DNA of 13,907 nucleotides from DASSWG01 sp035704905 (GCA_035704905.1 DASSWN010000050.1:1-13907); one strand, 5' to 3'. Positions 1-6,941 are shown, counted from the first letter of the stretch. Numbers and translations: made by a program. The notes: a model not told the origin generated them from the letters alone.

Positions 1-1781
1 TTGGGCATGGGAACCAAGTTGGTTTCCGTATATTCTTTGTTAAAAATATTGTTTACCTTCAGCGATATTTCAAGATTTTTTAATTGATAATTCAAAGAAA
101 TATCCAACACGCTATATTCCTCGCCTGCCGTGCGGACCGCATATTTATAAAGAATGGTTTGCGACAAATTCTTGATGAATTGCGATCTAAAATTTCCAAT
201 AATTTGATGCTTCAGGGAATTAATGGAATACCGGGAAAATGGAATATTCAATTCTTCAATTTCATCTTCGATGAACGTATAACCCAAGTTGATGTTTTGT
301 TTAAAACCCATCGATGAAAAATTATACTCAACGGTTGTTTCCAATCCTTTGGTGTTCAAACTTCTAATATTCGTGGCACGATAAGGTTCATCTTCGGTGT
401 CTCTGATGAAATCGATTAGATTTTTAGAATCCCGATTGAAAAATGCGAAAGCTAAATGAAGGTTTGAAGAATTGAATTTTATCCCAACTTCTTCTGCGAT
501 GGCTTCTTCGGGTTCTAAATCTGTATTTCCCAAGGTAGTCGGATCGCTATAATATAAATCGGTATAAGTCGGAATTCTGTACGTATATCCCACATTTGTG
601 TAGGCCCGTAACTGATCTGTGATTTTTAGTCCCGCATCAAAGCCAGGGAAGAAATGAAACTTAAAATCCGAATAATAAGACATCGCCATTCCGGGAGTAA
701 AATCGACACGGTCGTTCCAAAAATTGAACCGATGTTCCAAAAACAAGGTTGTCATGGTCCTATCTCTATTTCCCAAGTTATTACTGGACAAATAAACTTT
801 GTCGAAATTCGCTCCGAAGCCAGTAATTCCTAAGTCTGAAACGTAGGAACCATTAATCTGTGCGCCGATTTTATTTGAAATATGAAGATTCCTGTAACCA
901 GACGGATTGTTCCGATCGTATAAATATAAATCTTGATTTCTCCTCCAATAAATTTGTGGACTTAATTTTAAGTTGTTCGTTTTGAATCGGGTTGAAATTC
1001 CGACGAGACTGGTTTGTGTTTCTTCATATTGGTCAATCGCCGAAGGAGTAGCGTAAAAGCCGTTGGCCCCAAATTTTCTTTCGGTAAATGTCCCCAAAAC
1101 TTCTATCGCCCTTTCTTCTATATTGAACCTGCTTTTCAAAAAATAATTTTGATTGTCATAATCGGTGTTATAGCGGTAACCTTCGGAAATATCCCTTGAA
1201 AAATGTATTAAATGATTCGAATTTTTGAAGTTGTTGCTGACAGTAACCGAGGCACCCATTTGTTCATAAGAACCGGCATTTAATCCGATCGACATTTGAT
1301 CTGAAGTATTTTTTTTGGTAATTATGTTCACGGCGCCGGTAAACGCATTTTGGCCATAAATTCTAGCGGCCGGGCCTTTTATAATTTCGATTCGCTCAAT
1401 GGTTTCGAGCGGTAAAGCCGCATTTAAAAGATGATGGCCCGTTTGCGGATCATCCATTTTTATTCCATCGATGAGCACCAAAGTTTGATCAAATCCACCG
1501 CCTCGAATGTAAAGATCGGCCTGCATTCCATTGGTTCCGCGGCGTCTAATGTCAATTCCCGGAACTTCTTGTAACAATTCTGCCAAAGAAGATGCCGAAC
1601 TATTTTTAATCTCTTTCGCGGTAATTATTGTGATAGAGCGCGAGTCTTCGGAAAACGGTATTTCAATTCTGCTTGCGGAAAGGTAAACCTCTTCCAGCTT
1701 TTCTGAAATTTTGGTTTTGTTTTGAGCTGTTAAATAAAGAGGAGAAAGTAACGGGAGAAGAAGAATAAATCTTGAATTCAT
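1..1781 (-). CDS. TonB-dependent outer-membrane receptor, BtuB-like (C-terminus cut by window edge)
   Basis: Outer-membrane active-transport receptor powered by TonB-ExbBD. I translated the minus strand from the ATG at 1781; 593 codons are open to the edge. Residues 1-20 form a signal peptide (hydrophobic FILLLPLLSPLYL, ending TAQ). The plug domain spans about 40-157: SITIITAKEIKNSSASSLAE, VPGIDIRRRGTNG, YIRGGGFDQTLVLIDG and the plug hallmark IEIIKGPAARIYGQNAFTGA. The rest is beta-barrel. The last visible residues, NIFNKEYTETNLVPMP, match the usual end of BtuB-like receptors, so probably only 10-20 residues are missing. The plug is of the vitamin B12/siderophore type rather than SusC type, since no long N-terminal carboxypeptidase-like domain is present. 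The ligand is inferred only. The 108-bp upstream gap shows a promoter but no room for a full cobalamin riboswitch. It lies downstream of, and on the same strand as, the barrel protein gene. Confidence 0.9.
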   Translation of the reverse strand, partial: MNSRFILLLPLLSPLYLTAQNKTKISEKLEEVYLSASRIEIPFSEDSRSITIITAKEIKNSSASSLAELLQEVPGIDIRRRGTNGMQADLYIRGGGFDQTLVLIDGIKMDDPQTGHHLLNAALPLETIERIEIIKGPAARIYGQNAFTGAVNIITKKNTSDQMSIGLNAGSYEQMGASVTVSNNFKNSNHLIHFSRDISEGYRYNTDYDNQNYFLKSRFNIEERAIEVLGTFTERKFGANGFYATPSAIDQYEETQTSLVGISTRFKTNNLKLSPQIYWRRNQDLYLYDRNNPSGYRNLHISNKIGAQINGSYVSDLGITGFGANFDKVYLSSNNLGNRDRTMTTLFLEHRFNFWNDRVDFTPGMAMSYYSDFKFHFFPGFDAGLKITDQLRAYTNVGYTYRIPTYTDLYYSDPTTLGNTDLEPEEAIAEEVGIKFNSSNLHLAFAFFNRDSKNLIDFIRDTEDEPYRATNIRSLNTKGLETTVEYNFSSMGFKQNINLGYTFIEDEIEELNIPFSRYSINSLKHQIIGNFRSQFIKNLSQTILYKYAVRTAGEEYSVLDISLNYQLKNLEISLKVNNIFNKEYTETNLVPMP

Positions 1782-1804
1782 TGAGGGGTTTTATTTTTGA
1801 ACGC

Positions 1805-1836
1805 CAAAGTTAACAATTCAACTTTTTCAAGTTCAA
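1805..1836 (-). promoter_or_regulatory. Bacteroidota-type promoter of the TonB-dependent receptor
   Basis: On the minus strand TAACTTTG (1812-1805) matches the -7 consensus TAnnTTTG exactly. A TTG at 1836-1834 lies 21 nt upstream, in the -33 position. The start would fall near 1798, leaving a leader of about 17 nt before the ATG at 1781. This suggests the receptor can be transcribed separately from the barrel gene upstream. Confidence 0.5.
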
Positions 1837-1889
1837 TAAATGTAGAAAAAGAACATAGTTTCAATAAGATCTGTATGGAATATTTAGAA

Positions 1890-3770
1890 TTAATTATACC
1901 AAATTGGCGACGGTTTTCCCATTTCAAAACCCTGCAGCCCAAAATCCTCGGTGCTGATGGAATTGGTATTGAATATATTGTTTCCTTGACCCGGAATTGT
2001 TGGAAAATAAGATAGCGACAGTTGAAATGAGCTGAATACCAAATAATCATTTCTTATAATCAACCCAACACTAAAAGCCGAATATAAATCGCTGTTTATG
2101 AGGAATCCCTCGTCACCAAGCTTGGCCAATCTAATATTCAAATAAGGATCGAACCTGAAGCCAAGAATTTCCTTTGGGGTATAAAACTGGGTTTGAAACG
2201 ACAGGACATATTTTGAGTTTCCATATAATCCACTATTAAAACCCGGAATCCCAATATTGTTGTTTCTGCTTTCTTCATTGGTATAAAAACCCCGAAAATC
2301 GTTGTTTTCATCAATAGTTAGGCGATCGCCAATCGAGTTTAAACGATTTTTCCCTATTAAAAATTGTGGCTTTATGAACTGGCGCATTTTCCAATTATTC
2401 CCCAATGAAATTAAATTAGTGAAATAATTTGCACTGAGGGAATAGGCGGTTTGTTCTGCTTGTGATTTATTGAAAAAAGTTCCATATTCCAAACTAAGGC
2501 TTAAATATCCCCAATCAAAATAATTTCCATGCGCGACTTTTGCCCCCAGATATACTCTGTTTCGTCCATTTTTATATTGTCTCCCCGCAGTAATGGAATA
2601 AATGTTGCCAATGGGAACATTTTCTATGACGCCATCTCGAAAAATATAACTGTCATCTATAAATTGTCTGGAAGAAATACCAATACTTCCCAAATAGAAA
2701 ATTTCATTTGAAAAGAACCCAATACTGTCATATTCGATGCTGGGCCTTTCTTTATAATCAATATTCAGCAACCTGACGGCACTAATAACATTGGTTGTTC
2801 TTTCCTTTCTTGAAGAACCTTTAAAAAGCGGAAAGGAATATCCTGCCCAAATATCTTGTGACTGATATTTGAAATTTTGAAGATCAAACTCCAATTCGGC
2901 ATTTTGCAGTTCTTCCCGTCGAAATCGTTCATCCAAATAAATTCCCGCGGCCCATTTTGTATAGGGCGAAAAGAAAGGTCTTTCAATATTGATGCGTTTG
3001 TTATAAGCCCCTTCCAGATTTTTGCTGTAACCCAAACTTGTGCTTATGTAAGTATTTTTGAAATTCGGCATTCTGTAGAGTAGGTCAGAAGCGGTTTTTC
3101 CGTCTTCGAAGCGATTTTCAACACCGAACTTTAATTGATGGCCAAAGCCCCAAAAATTTTGATCTCTTAATTCAACGTCCATTTTATCGGATGAAAAAGC
3201 TGCGTCCGGCACAATGCTCCAAGAGTCTAATGTTGTGACGTAAACATCTACAGAATCATTGCTTTGCTTTAAAGGTTTCACGGTAATCCTCACTTCCCTG
3301 ATAAAACTTCGCGAACGCAAAAGCCGTTCAGATTCTTGCAGCAGCAAACTATCCAAAGGTTTGTTTTCCTTAAAAATCAAATAGTTTTTAATCGCAAAAT
3401 CCTTGGACTTTACATGAAGATTATTTCCTGTTTTTTCTAGCCAACTATTTGCGGTTTCCGTAGAATCCCGAAATGAAAACCCAAACGGATCATGACTTCG
3501 GACAATAATATTTCTTATGATTTTACCCTCAAACCCACGATAAATTTGTCTTCGCGGAACACCGGTTTTTTTATGGGATTCCTTCCCAGATTTGAAAACC
3601 AATAAATGCAGAAATTCGGTCGTTTTTGTTTTTTCGGAATAGTTTTCTATCTTTTTATAAATTGTCGCAGTGCTGTCCTTTTTTTTTTCTTCCACCTGCG
3701 AGAATCCTAAATTGAAGATTCCAATAAACAAGAGGAAAAGGAATCGTTTATCTTTCACCAATTTTACCAT
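1890..3770 (-). CDS. Uncharacterised outer-membrane protein with POTRA-like region and beta-barrel (Omp85-like)
   Basis: A 626-residue exported protein. Residues 1-25 are a signal peptide (basic start, FLFLLFIGIFNLGFSQ). Residues about 82-188 look like a POTRA domain: the strand GKIIRNIIVRS, then helices around SLLLQESERLLRSRSF, then strands IREVRITVKPL and SVDVYVTTLDSWSIVP. From about 190 onward the sequence alternates aromatic and polar residues with glycine-rich turns, as in a transmembrane beta-barrel. This resembles the BamA/TamA superfamily but with only one apparent POTRA, so the role in assembly or translocation is inferred. The C-terminus ends PSPIWYN, without a clear terminal Phe beta-signal. 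The start at 3770 places the signal peptide correctly. No partner gene is evident: the neighbours are a methyltransferase upstream and a TonB-dependent receptor downstream, each separated by more than 100 bp. Confidence 0.75.
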   Translation of the reverse strand: MVKLVKDKRFLFLLFIGIFNLGFSQVEEKKKDSTATIYKKIENYSEKTKTTEFLHLLVFKSGKESHKKTGVPRRQIYRGFEGKIIRNIIVRSHDPFGFSFRDSTETANSWLEKTGNNLHVKSKDFAIKNYLIFKENKPLDSLLLQESERLLRSRSFIREVRITVKPLKQSNDSVDVYVTTLDSWSIVPDAAFSSDKMDVELRDQNFWGFGHQLKFGVENRFEDGKTASDLLYRMPNFKNTYISTSLGYSKNLEGAYNKRINIERPFFSPYTKWAAGIYLDERFRREELQNAELEFDLQNFKYQSQDIWAGYSFPLFKGSSRKERTTNVISAVRLLNIDYKERPSIEYDSIGFFSNEIFYLGSIGISSRQFIDDSYIFRDGVIENVPIGNIYSITAGRQYKNGRNRVYLGAKVAHGNYFDWGYLSLSLEYGTFFNKSQAEQTAYSLSANYFTNLISLGNNWKMRQFIKPQFLIGKNRLNSIGDRLTIDENNDFRGFYTNEESRNNNIGIPGFNSGLYGNSKYVLSFQTQFYTPKEILGFRFDPYLNIRLAKLGDEGFLINSDLYSAFSVGLIIRNDYLVFSSFQLSLSYFPTIPGQGNNIFNTNSISTEDFGLQGFEMGKPSPIWYN

Positions 3771-3842
3771 TCATGGTAATTTTAATATTGGGGTTTATCA
3801 GCACAATAACACGCGAAAGGTTTTTCAAATTGACCTTTGGAA

Positions 3843-3850
3843 CAAAAATA
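3843..3850 (-). promoter_or_regulatory. Possible -7 promoter element of the barrel protein gene
   Basis: The minus strand reads TATTTTTG (3850-3843), an exact TAnnTTTG match about 70 nt before the ATG at 3770. A well-spaced -33 TTG is not evident, so this is weaker than the other promoters in the window. Confidence 0.35.
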
Positions 3851-3935
3851 GTTTAAAACTCCAAAGTCTGGGGATTTTAACAAAATAGATTTTACCAACC
3901 AAATCATTGTTGCTTATGATAATCTTTCAGGAAAT

Positions 3936-4613
3936 TTAAAAAGTTGTGTAAAGCTTGGTTTGTATCAGGCCTTGATTATCGCCCAAAGAAATAGATAATA
4001 ACTGTTTTTCTTCTTTTATTCGGAAATTGAACGGAGCAGCCACTAAATTTACGCCACTTTGCTTTTTCAACCTAGTTCCTTGTCCTGAAATGATTTCTTT
4101 ATTTGGAATAAAATGGCCGTTGGGAATATGTTCCGTTAGAACAATATATTTATAAGCGTATAATTTTTCTGCTATATTCTGTATTTCAGCATTCGATAAA
4201 TGTTGAAGTACTTGCCTTATGATAGCGCAATCTGCAGAAGGCAAATTGTCGGTTGCGATATCAAGGCACTGAAATTCTATATTTTCACCGGTATATTTTT
4301 CTTTATTATGAGCAATAAGAGGGGCAACGATATCTACCGCAATATATTTTTTGGTGAATTTAATTAGATTCTTTCCCACATTAAAATCACCACAACCCAG
4401 ATCACAAACACTGGGAGGAAAACCGAAAGAACTTAAAAATGAAGAAAGGGTTTCTATATATGGATTTATAATTTCCGGAAAATGTGAACCTGTCCCAGAA
4501 TAAAATTCAGATGGTTTTCCGCCCCACAAATTTAATTCATAAATCTGTTTCATGACATCTTTGGTGGGCCAAGGTTTTCCTTTTTTTTCATTTCCCTGCT
4601 TTTTAATCGCCAT
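3936..4613 (-). CDS. Class I SAM-dependent methyltransferase
   Basis: A soluble 225-residue Rossmann-fold methyltransferase. Motif I, VCDLGCGDFNVG (residues 69-80), binds S-adenosylmethionine. YIAVDIVAPLI (90-100) carries the acidic residue (D94) that normally holds the ribose hydroxyls. FQCLDIATDNLPSADCAIIR and QVLQHLSNAEI (about 115-144) correspond to motifs II-III. There is no signal peptide; the N-terminus is basic. The stretch LWGGKPSEFYSGTGSH (29-44) is a substrate-side lead-in I cannot assign. The C-terminal third fits the family core. The substrate is unknown and the neighbours do not help: it stands alone between a tRNA cluster and an outer-membrane protein gene. A weak -7-like TATCTTTT lies near 4637-4630. 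Confidence 0.8.
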   Translation of the reverse strand: MAIKKQGNEKKGKPWPTKDVMKQIYELNLWGGKPSEFYSGTGSHFPEIINPYIETLSSFLSSFGFPPSVCDLGCGDFNVGKNLIKFTKKYIAVDIVAPLIAHNKEKYTGENIEFQCLDIATDNLPSADCAIIRQVLQHLSNAEIQNIAEKLYAYKYIVLTEHIPNGHFIPNKEIISGQGTRLKKQSGVNLVAAPFNFRIKEEKQLLSISLGDNQGLIQTKLYTTF

Positions 4614-4672
4614 AAATAATTCAAGATTTAAAAGATAAAAAAGAAATCTTTATCGGCGAAAGTTACTGAAAC

Positions 4673-4722
4673 AAGTTCAGCATGAAAAAATTTAAGGATA
4701 GGGCGGCTGTCACCCTGAACTT
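4673..4722. repeat. Dispersed palindromic repeat (AAGTTCAG...CTGAACTT type)
   Basis: Two inverted arms, AAGTTCAGCATGA (4673-4685) and TCACCCTGAACTT (4710-4722), match at 11 of 13 positions and are separated by 24 nt. The wording (TGTCACCCTGAACTT, and TTCAG after AAG on the other strand) resembles sequences I recall as scattered in intergenic regions of flavobacteria; that comparison is from memory. It fills part of the 236-bp gap between the methyltransferase and the tRNA genes, where I see no gene. Confidence 0.5.
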
Positions 4723-4796
4723 ATAAAAGCTTTGTAAGAATATTTTCAAATTCCAATTATTACCCCTTTTGGGGCGGGGGCTTTCCCTCAACATCA

Positions 4797-4925
4797 TTTG
4801 TTGCGTGCGGGATAAACTTCCCGCCCAAAACATTCGGCTTTGACCTCTGTGATCTGGCTGGGGCTCGAACCCAGGACCCTCTCCTTAAAAGGGAGATGCT
4901 CTACCAACTGAGCTACCAAATCGGT
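4797..4925. repeat. Tandem duplication, copy 1 (tRNA-Lys plus its 3' flank)
   Basis: This 129-bp segment matches 4972-5100 at a constant offset of 175 bp without gaps. It holds the tRNA-Lys gene and 53 bp of its 3' flank. The flank differs at 6 positions between copies and the tRNA at only one, so the tRNA is under stronger constraint. In this copy the flank can form a 6-bp hairpin (4807-4812 with 4819-4824); three of the six differences weaken that hairpin in the other copy. Confidence 0.85.
4850..4922 (-). tRNA. tRNA-Lys (anticodon UUU), promoter-distal copy
   Basis: Full cloverleaf on the minus strand: acceptor GATTTGG with CCAGATC, D stem GCTC/GAGC, anticodon stem TCTCC/GGAGA around loop CTTTTAA (anticodon TTT, lysine), five-base variable loop and T stem CTGGG/CCCAG with loop TTCGAGC. 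The discriminator is A and CCA is not encoded. It differs from the other copy by one base: T at acceptor position 4, which gives a U-G wobble instead of C-G. I see no promoter directly upstream. A terminator-like hairpin at 4930-4953 lies between it and the other copy, so its expression may depend on read-through. Confidence 0.93.
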
Positions 4926-4929
4926 TTAT

Positions 4930-4953
4930 AAAAAAAACAGCCTCGCGAAAGGC
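4930..4953 (-). terminator. Rho-independent terminator between the two tRNA-Lys genes
   Basis: On the minus strand GCCT (4953-4950), loop TTCGCG and AGGC (4943-4940) form a hairpin extended by flanking C/G, followed by TG and eight T residues (4937-4930). It is placed to end the transcript of the upstream tRNA copy. The stem is short, so termination may be partial. Confidence 0.55.
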
Positions 4954-4971
4954 AGATTTTTATCAATGTAT

Positions 4972-5100
4972 TTTGTTGCTTTCGGAATAAACTTCTCGCC
5001 CAAAACATTCGGTTTTAACCTCTGTGATCTGGCTGGGGCTCGAACCCAGGACCCTCTCCTTAAAAGGGAGATGCTCTACCAACTGAGCTACCAGATCGGT
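4972..5100. repeat. Tandem duplication, copy 2 (tRNA-Lys plus its 3' flank)
   Basis: Partner of 4797-4925 at an offset of exactly 175 bp. It carries the tRNA copy with the perfect acceptor stem and lies directly behind the strong promoter at 5128-5157, so it is the likely parental, expressed gene. Confidence 0.85.
5025..5097 (-). tRNA. tRNA-Lys (anticodon UUU), promoter-proximal copy
   Basis: Same cloverleaf as the other copy but with a fully paired acceptor stem (GATCTGG/CCAGATC). The anticodon loop CTTTTAA gives UUU, reading AAA and AAG lysine codons. The discriminator is A and CCA is not encoded. A near-perfect promoter ends about 30 bp upstream on the minus strand. Confidence 0.95.
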
Positions 5101-5127
5101 GTTTTTTGCATTTTGTCAATGCGGGTG

Positions 5128-5157
5128 CAAATATACTATCTATTATTAATTTATCAA
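5128..5157 (-). promoter_or_regulatory. Strong Bacteroidota-type promoter for the tRNA-Lys genes
   Basis: The minus strand has TTG (5157-5155), a 19-nt spacer and TATATTTG (5135-5128): the classic -33/-7 arrangement with ideal spacing. Transcription would begin near 5121, about 24 nt before the mature tRNA 5' end at 5097. Confidence 0.75.
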
Positions 5158-5170
5158 GAAGAATTTGCCA

Positions 5171-5178
5171 TAAATTTG
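5171..5178 (+). promoter_or_regulatory. -7 promoter element of aroK
   Basis: TAAATTTG matches TAnnTTTG exactly and ends 32 bp before the aroK ATG. The -33 region is only T-rich. It is back to back with the tRNA-Lys promoter, so the two divergent transcripts start about 65 bp apart. Confidence 0.45.
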
Positions 5179-5210
5179 TGGTTTCAGAAATCACAAATAT
5201 TTCAATTTAA

Positions 5211-5732
5211 ATGAAGCTTGTTCTATGCGGTTATATGGGAAGCGGTAAATCGGAAGTGGGAAAATTGGTTGCCAAGCATTTGGAAATCGGATTTTGCGAT
5301 TTGGATGCATATATTTCGGAAAAAGAAGGTGAAAAAATCAGCGATATTTTTAAGAATAAAGGGGAGATATATTTTAGAAAAATGGAAAATATGGCTCTGA
5401 AAGAATGCCTTTCATTCACAAACTGCCAAATAATTGCGCTGGGCGGAGGCACGCCGTGCTATGGCAATAATTTGGAATTGCTCAAACAAAACAAAGTGAA
5501 AATGGTATATTTAAAAACCAGTTTGGAAATCCTTACTCAGCGGCTTTTTGAACAAAAGGAATCCCGTCCTATGATTTCTCATTACCATGATAAAGGGGAA
5601 TTGGAGGATTTTATCCGAAAACATTTGTTCGAAAGGAGTTTTTATTATTTGCAAAGTGATGTCATTCTTTCTGCCGACGGCAAGACAATTCACGAGATTG
5701 CACATGAAATTGAAAAGATGGAAGGGCGATGA
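5211..5732 (+). CDS. aroK: Shikimate kinase
   Basis: Phosphorylates shikimate to shikimate-3-phosphate with ATP in the cytoplasmic aromatic amino-acid pathway. The 173-residue length is usual. Visible motifs: Walker A GYMGSGKS (7-14); shikimate-binding DLD (30-32) and R56 in YFRKMEN; the GGG of ALGGGTP (78-80); the LID arginine in ESRPM (R119); and ERSFYY (141-146), the adenine-side ERxxxY motif. The ATG at 5211 puts the first beta strand MKLVLCGYMG at the N-terminus, as in the family, and no better start exists. It is transcribed divergently from the tRNA genes and converges on the phosphoribosyltransferase gene. A period-7 repeat begins 6 nt after its stop. Confidence 0.95.
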   Translation: MKLVLCGYMGSGKSEVGKLVAKHLEIGFCDLDAYISEKEGEKISDIFKNKGEIYFRKMENMALKECLSFTNCQIIALGGGTPCYGNNLELLKQNKVKMVYLKTSLEILTQRLFEQKESRPMISHYHDKGELEDFIRKHLFERSFYYLQSDVILSADGKTIHEIAHEIEKMEGR

Positions 5733-5738
5733 ATCGTT

Positions 5739-5799
5739 AGGCAGTAAGCCGTAAGCCTAAAATAGTCATAAGAGTATTAGTCATAAGTCGTAAGTCAGC
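5739..5799 (+). repeat. Degenerate period-7 repeat directly behind aroK
   Basis: After the aroK stop (5730-5732) the sequence falls into 7-nt steps: GGCAGTA, AGCCGTA, AGCC; then AGTCATA at 5764-5770 and, at 5779-5799, AGTCATA / AGTCGTA / AGTCAGC. It has the same flavour as the repeats at 9048-9076 and 11228-11274. Confidence 0.6.
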
Positions 5800-5953
5800 A
5801 AAGTGGTAGATTATGAAAATCTAGAAATTTGAAAATATAATTGCATGGCAAAAAGCTCAAGATTTTGCAGTTGATATTTATAAGGCTTTCTCAATTTCAA
5901 GGGATTTCGGTTTTAAAGAATTTCTATTAAACGATCAACACACTTATGACTAA
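5777..5953. repeat. Inverted repeat pair enclosing a four-helix-bundle gene remnant
   Basis: TTAGTCATAAG at 5777-5787 is repeated exactly in inverse orientation as CTTATGACTAA at 5943-5953 (11 of 11). The enclosed 155 bp hold the pseudogene. The right arm lies 3 nt beyond the stop of the phosphoribosyltransferase gene. The unit may be the collapsed remains of a small mobile or repeat-bounded element in the gap between two convergent genes. Confidence 0.5.
5813..5953 (+). pseudogene. Remnant of a four-helix-bundle (S23/IVP-like) protein gene
   Basis: Translation from ATG 5813 gives MKI, an in-frame TAG at 5822-5824, then KFENIIAWQKAQDFAVDIYK and AFSISRDFGFKEF, ending at TAA 5951-5953. The start motif (KFE-I-AWQKA-D-A--IY, then F----DFGF) is the N-terminus of the four-helix-bundle family related to proteins encoded in 23S rRNA intervening sequences and common as single genes in Bacteroidota. 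The family is about 115-120 residues; here similarity stops after about 35 codons, and the stop at codon 4 rules out normal translation. The rest appears deleted, with the closing repeat brought up to residue 40 or so. Family assignment is from remembered motifs, not a search. Confidence 0.65.
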
Positions 5954-5956
5954 AAT

Positions 5957-6487
5957 TTAAATTAGTTCTACTTTGTTCACTTTTCCGAAACTTACTTTTA
6001 CCGTTTCATTCAACGAAGTGGAAAGCGAAATTCCTTTAAAATCGGCTTTCACCGGATATTTTTTATGGCTGCGATCCACTAAAACCGCTGTTTTGAATTG
6101 CTTGAGCGGGGTTTCCAAAAAATGTTTCACACCATAAATAAGTGTCGTGCCGGAATTTAGGACATCATCCACCAAAACAATGGATTTGTCTTTGTAAATT
6201 TCGGGGGAGAGACTGGTTTTTACGCCCAAAAGGGGTTGTTTTTTGTTCATGGAAACTTCGCATAAAACCGATTCGATTTCTGAAATTTGATCCAATTGCT
6301 CTTTGATTTTTTCCGCTAAAATGAATCCGTTTTTGGCAATTCCGGCAAGGATCAATTCTTTTTCCCCAATATTGCTTTCGTAAATTTGATAGGCAATACG
6401 GCGTATTTTATGATCGATTTCCCGATGGTTCAAAATAGCTGTTATGGCAAGTAGGCTCATAGTTGTCTTTTTTTCAAAGATACTCAA
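5957..6487 (-). CDS. PyrR-like phosphoribosyltransferase
   Basis: Type I phosphoribosyltransferase of 176 residues. The PRPP-binding loop is VLVDDVLNSGTTL (104-116), preceded by strand KSI. ELILAGIAKNGFILAEKI (44-61) is the usual second strand and loop, and VLVDRSHKKYPVKADFKG (135-152) with SLSTSLNETVKV resembles the C-terminal part of PyrR, which combines uracil phosphoribosyltransferase activity with RNA-binding control in Bacillus. Whether this protein acts on uracil or another base is not visible, and no pyrimidine genes are nearby. An alternative start is Met10 (6460), which fits the family N-terminus equally well. It lies 21 nt behind the S4-domain gene, so the two are probably one transcript. 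Confidence 0.8.
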   Translation of the reverse strand: MSIFEKKTTMSLLAITAILNHREIDHKIRRIAYQIYESNIGEKELILAGIAKNGFILAEKIKEQLDQISEIESVLCEVSMNKKQPLLGVKTSLSPEIYKDKSIVLVDDVLNSGTTLIYGVKHFLETPLKQFKTAVLVDRSHKKYPVKADFKGISLSTSLNETVKVSFGKVNKVELI

Positions 6488-6508
6488 ACTTCTGTTTTTC
6501 TTTCAATT

Positions 6509-6898
6509 TTATTCCTCTTCATCACTTGTTTTCGGGTTTGAAGTAAAATCTTCAATATCGCGCCTATCTTTTTTTGTGGGCCGTCCCGTTCCTGTTTTTC
6601 GATAATGTGCTTTGGAAAAATTCAGTAAATCGAGTTTTTCCAAATTTTCTTTTGGTGTAAGATCGATCATATATAAATTCACCAGTTTGGCCCCGACACG
6701 CGAAGTAGGAATATCCAAAACCTCCAACAAATAGTCGATTTGGTTTTTCCGAACCGATATTTTCTCACCGGGGAATATTTCTCGGGAAGGTTTTACAATG
6801 GCCTCGTTCATCCGTACTTTTCCTTGTCTACATGCCGTCGTTGCAAGACTTCGGGCTTTGAAAAACCGAACACACCATAAATATTTATCGATTCTCAT
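6509..6898 (-). CDS. S4-domain RNA-binding protein, Hsp15 (HslR)-like
   Basis: A 129-residue basic protein. The S4 domain covers about 1-60: MRIDKYLWCVRFFKARSLAT, ACRQGKVRMNE and PGEKISVR are the conserved segments for binding structured RNA. The tail has HYRKTGTGRPTKKDRRDIED (98-117), typical of Hsp15-family proteins, and ends in an acidic run. In E. coli Hsp15 binds free 50S subunits carrying nascent chains and helps rescue them; the same role here is inferred. It is first in a two-gene unit with the phosphoribosyltransferase. The 82-bp gap to the divergent lipoprotein gene holds a promoter element. Confidence 0.85.
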   Translation of the reverse strand: MRIDKYLWCVRFFKARSLATTACRQGKVRMNEAIVKPSREIFPGEKISVRKNQIDYLLEVLDIPTSRVGAKLVNLYMIDLTPKENLEKLDLLNFSKAHYRKTGTGRPTKKDRRDIEDFTSNPKTSDEEE

Positions 6899-6933
6899 AT
6901 TTTTAAACGGAATTCAACGTTGATAATAATATA

Positions 6934-6941
6934 CAAAAATA
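6934..6941 (-). promoter_or_regulatory. -7 promoter element of the S4-domain/phosphoribosyltransferase unit
   Basis: The minus strand reads TATTTTTG (6941-6934), an exact TAnnTTTG, about 36 nt before the ATG at 6898. No properly spaced TTG is seen at -33. Confidence 0.4.

Noticed and set aside
1782..1889. A cobalamin riboswitch before the BtuB-like receptor
   Set aside because: The gap is about 108 bp and most of the transcript leader would be only about 17 nt after the mapped -7 element; no B12-box-like sequence was seen.
1778..2050. A 90-codon minus-strand open frame covering the gap before the TonB-dependent receptor
   Set aside because: It overlaps the end of the barrel protein in another frame, holds the receptor's promoter and has no recognisable sequence character.
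3747..3774. A tiny upstream frame (ATG at 3774, minus strand, 8 codons) overlapping the barrel protein start
   Set aside because: Such short frames are common by chance and nothing else supports translation.
4763..4774. CCCCTTTTGGGG as a terminator of the promoter-distal tRNA-Lys
   Set aside because: The stem is only 4 bp and no T-run follows on the minus strand (TAATAATT).
4966..5214. An 82-codon plus-strand frame across a tRNA-Lys gene, containing GARTQDPLLKREMLYQLSYQ
   Set aside because: This is the well-known false translation of the antisense strand of a tRNA gene.
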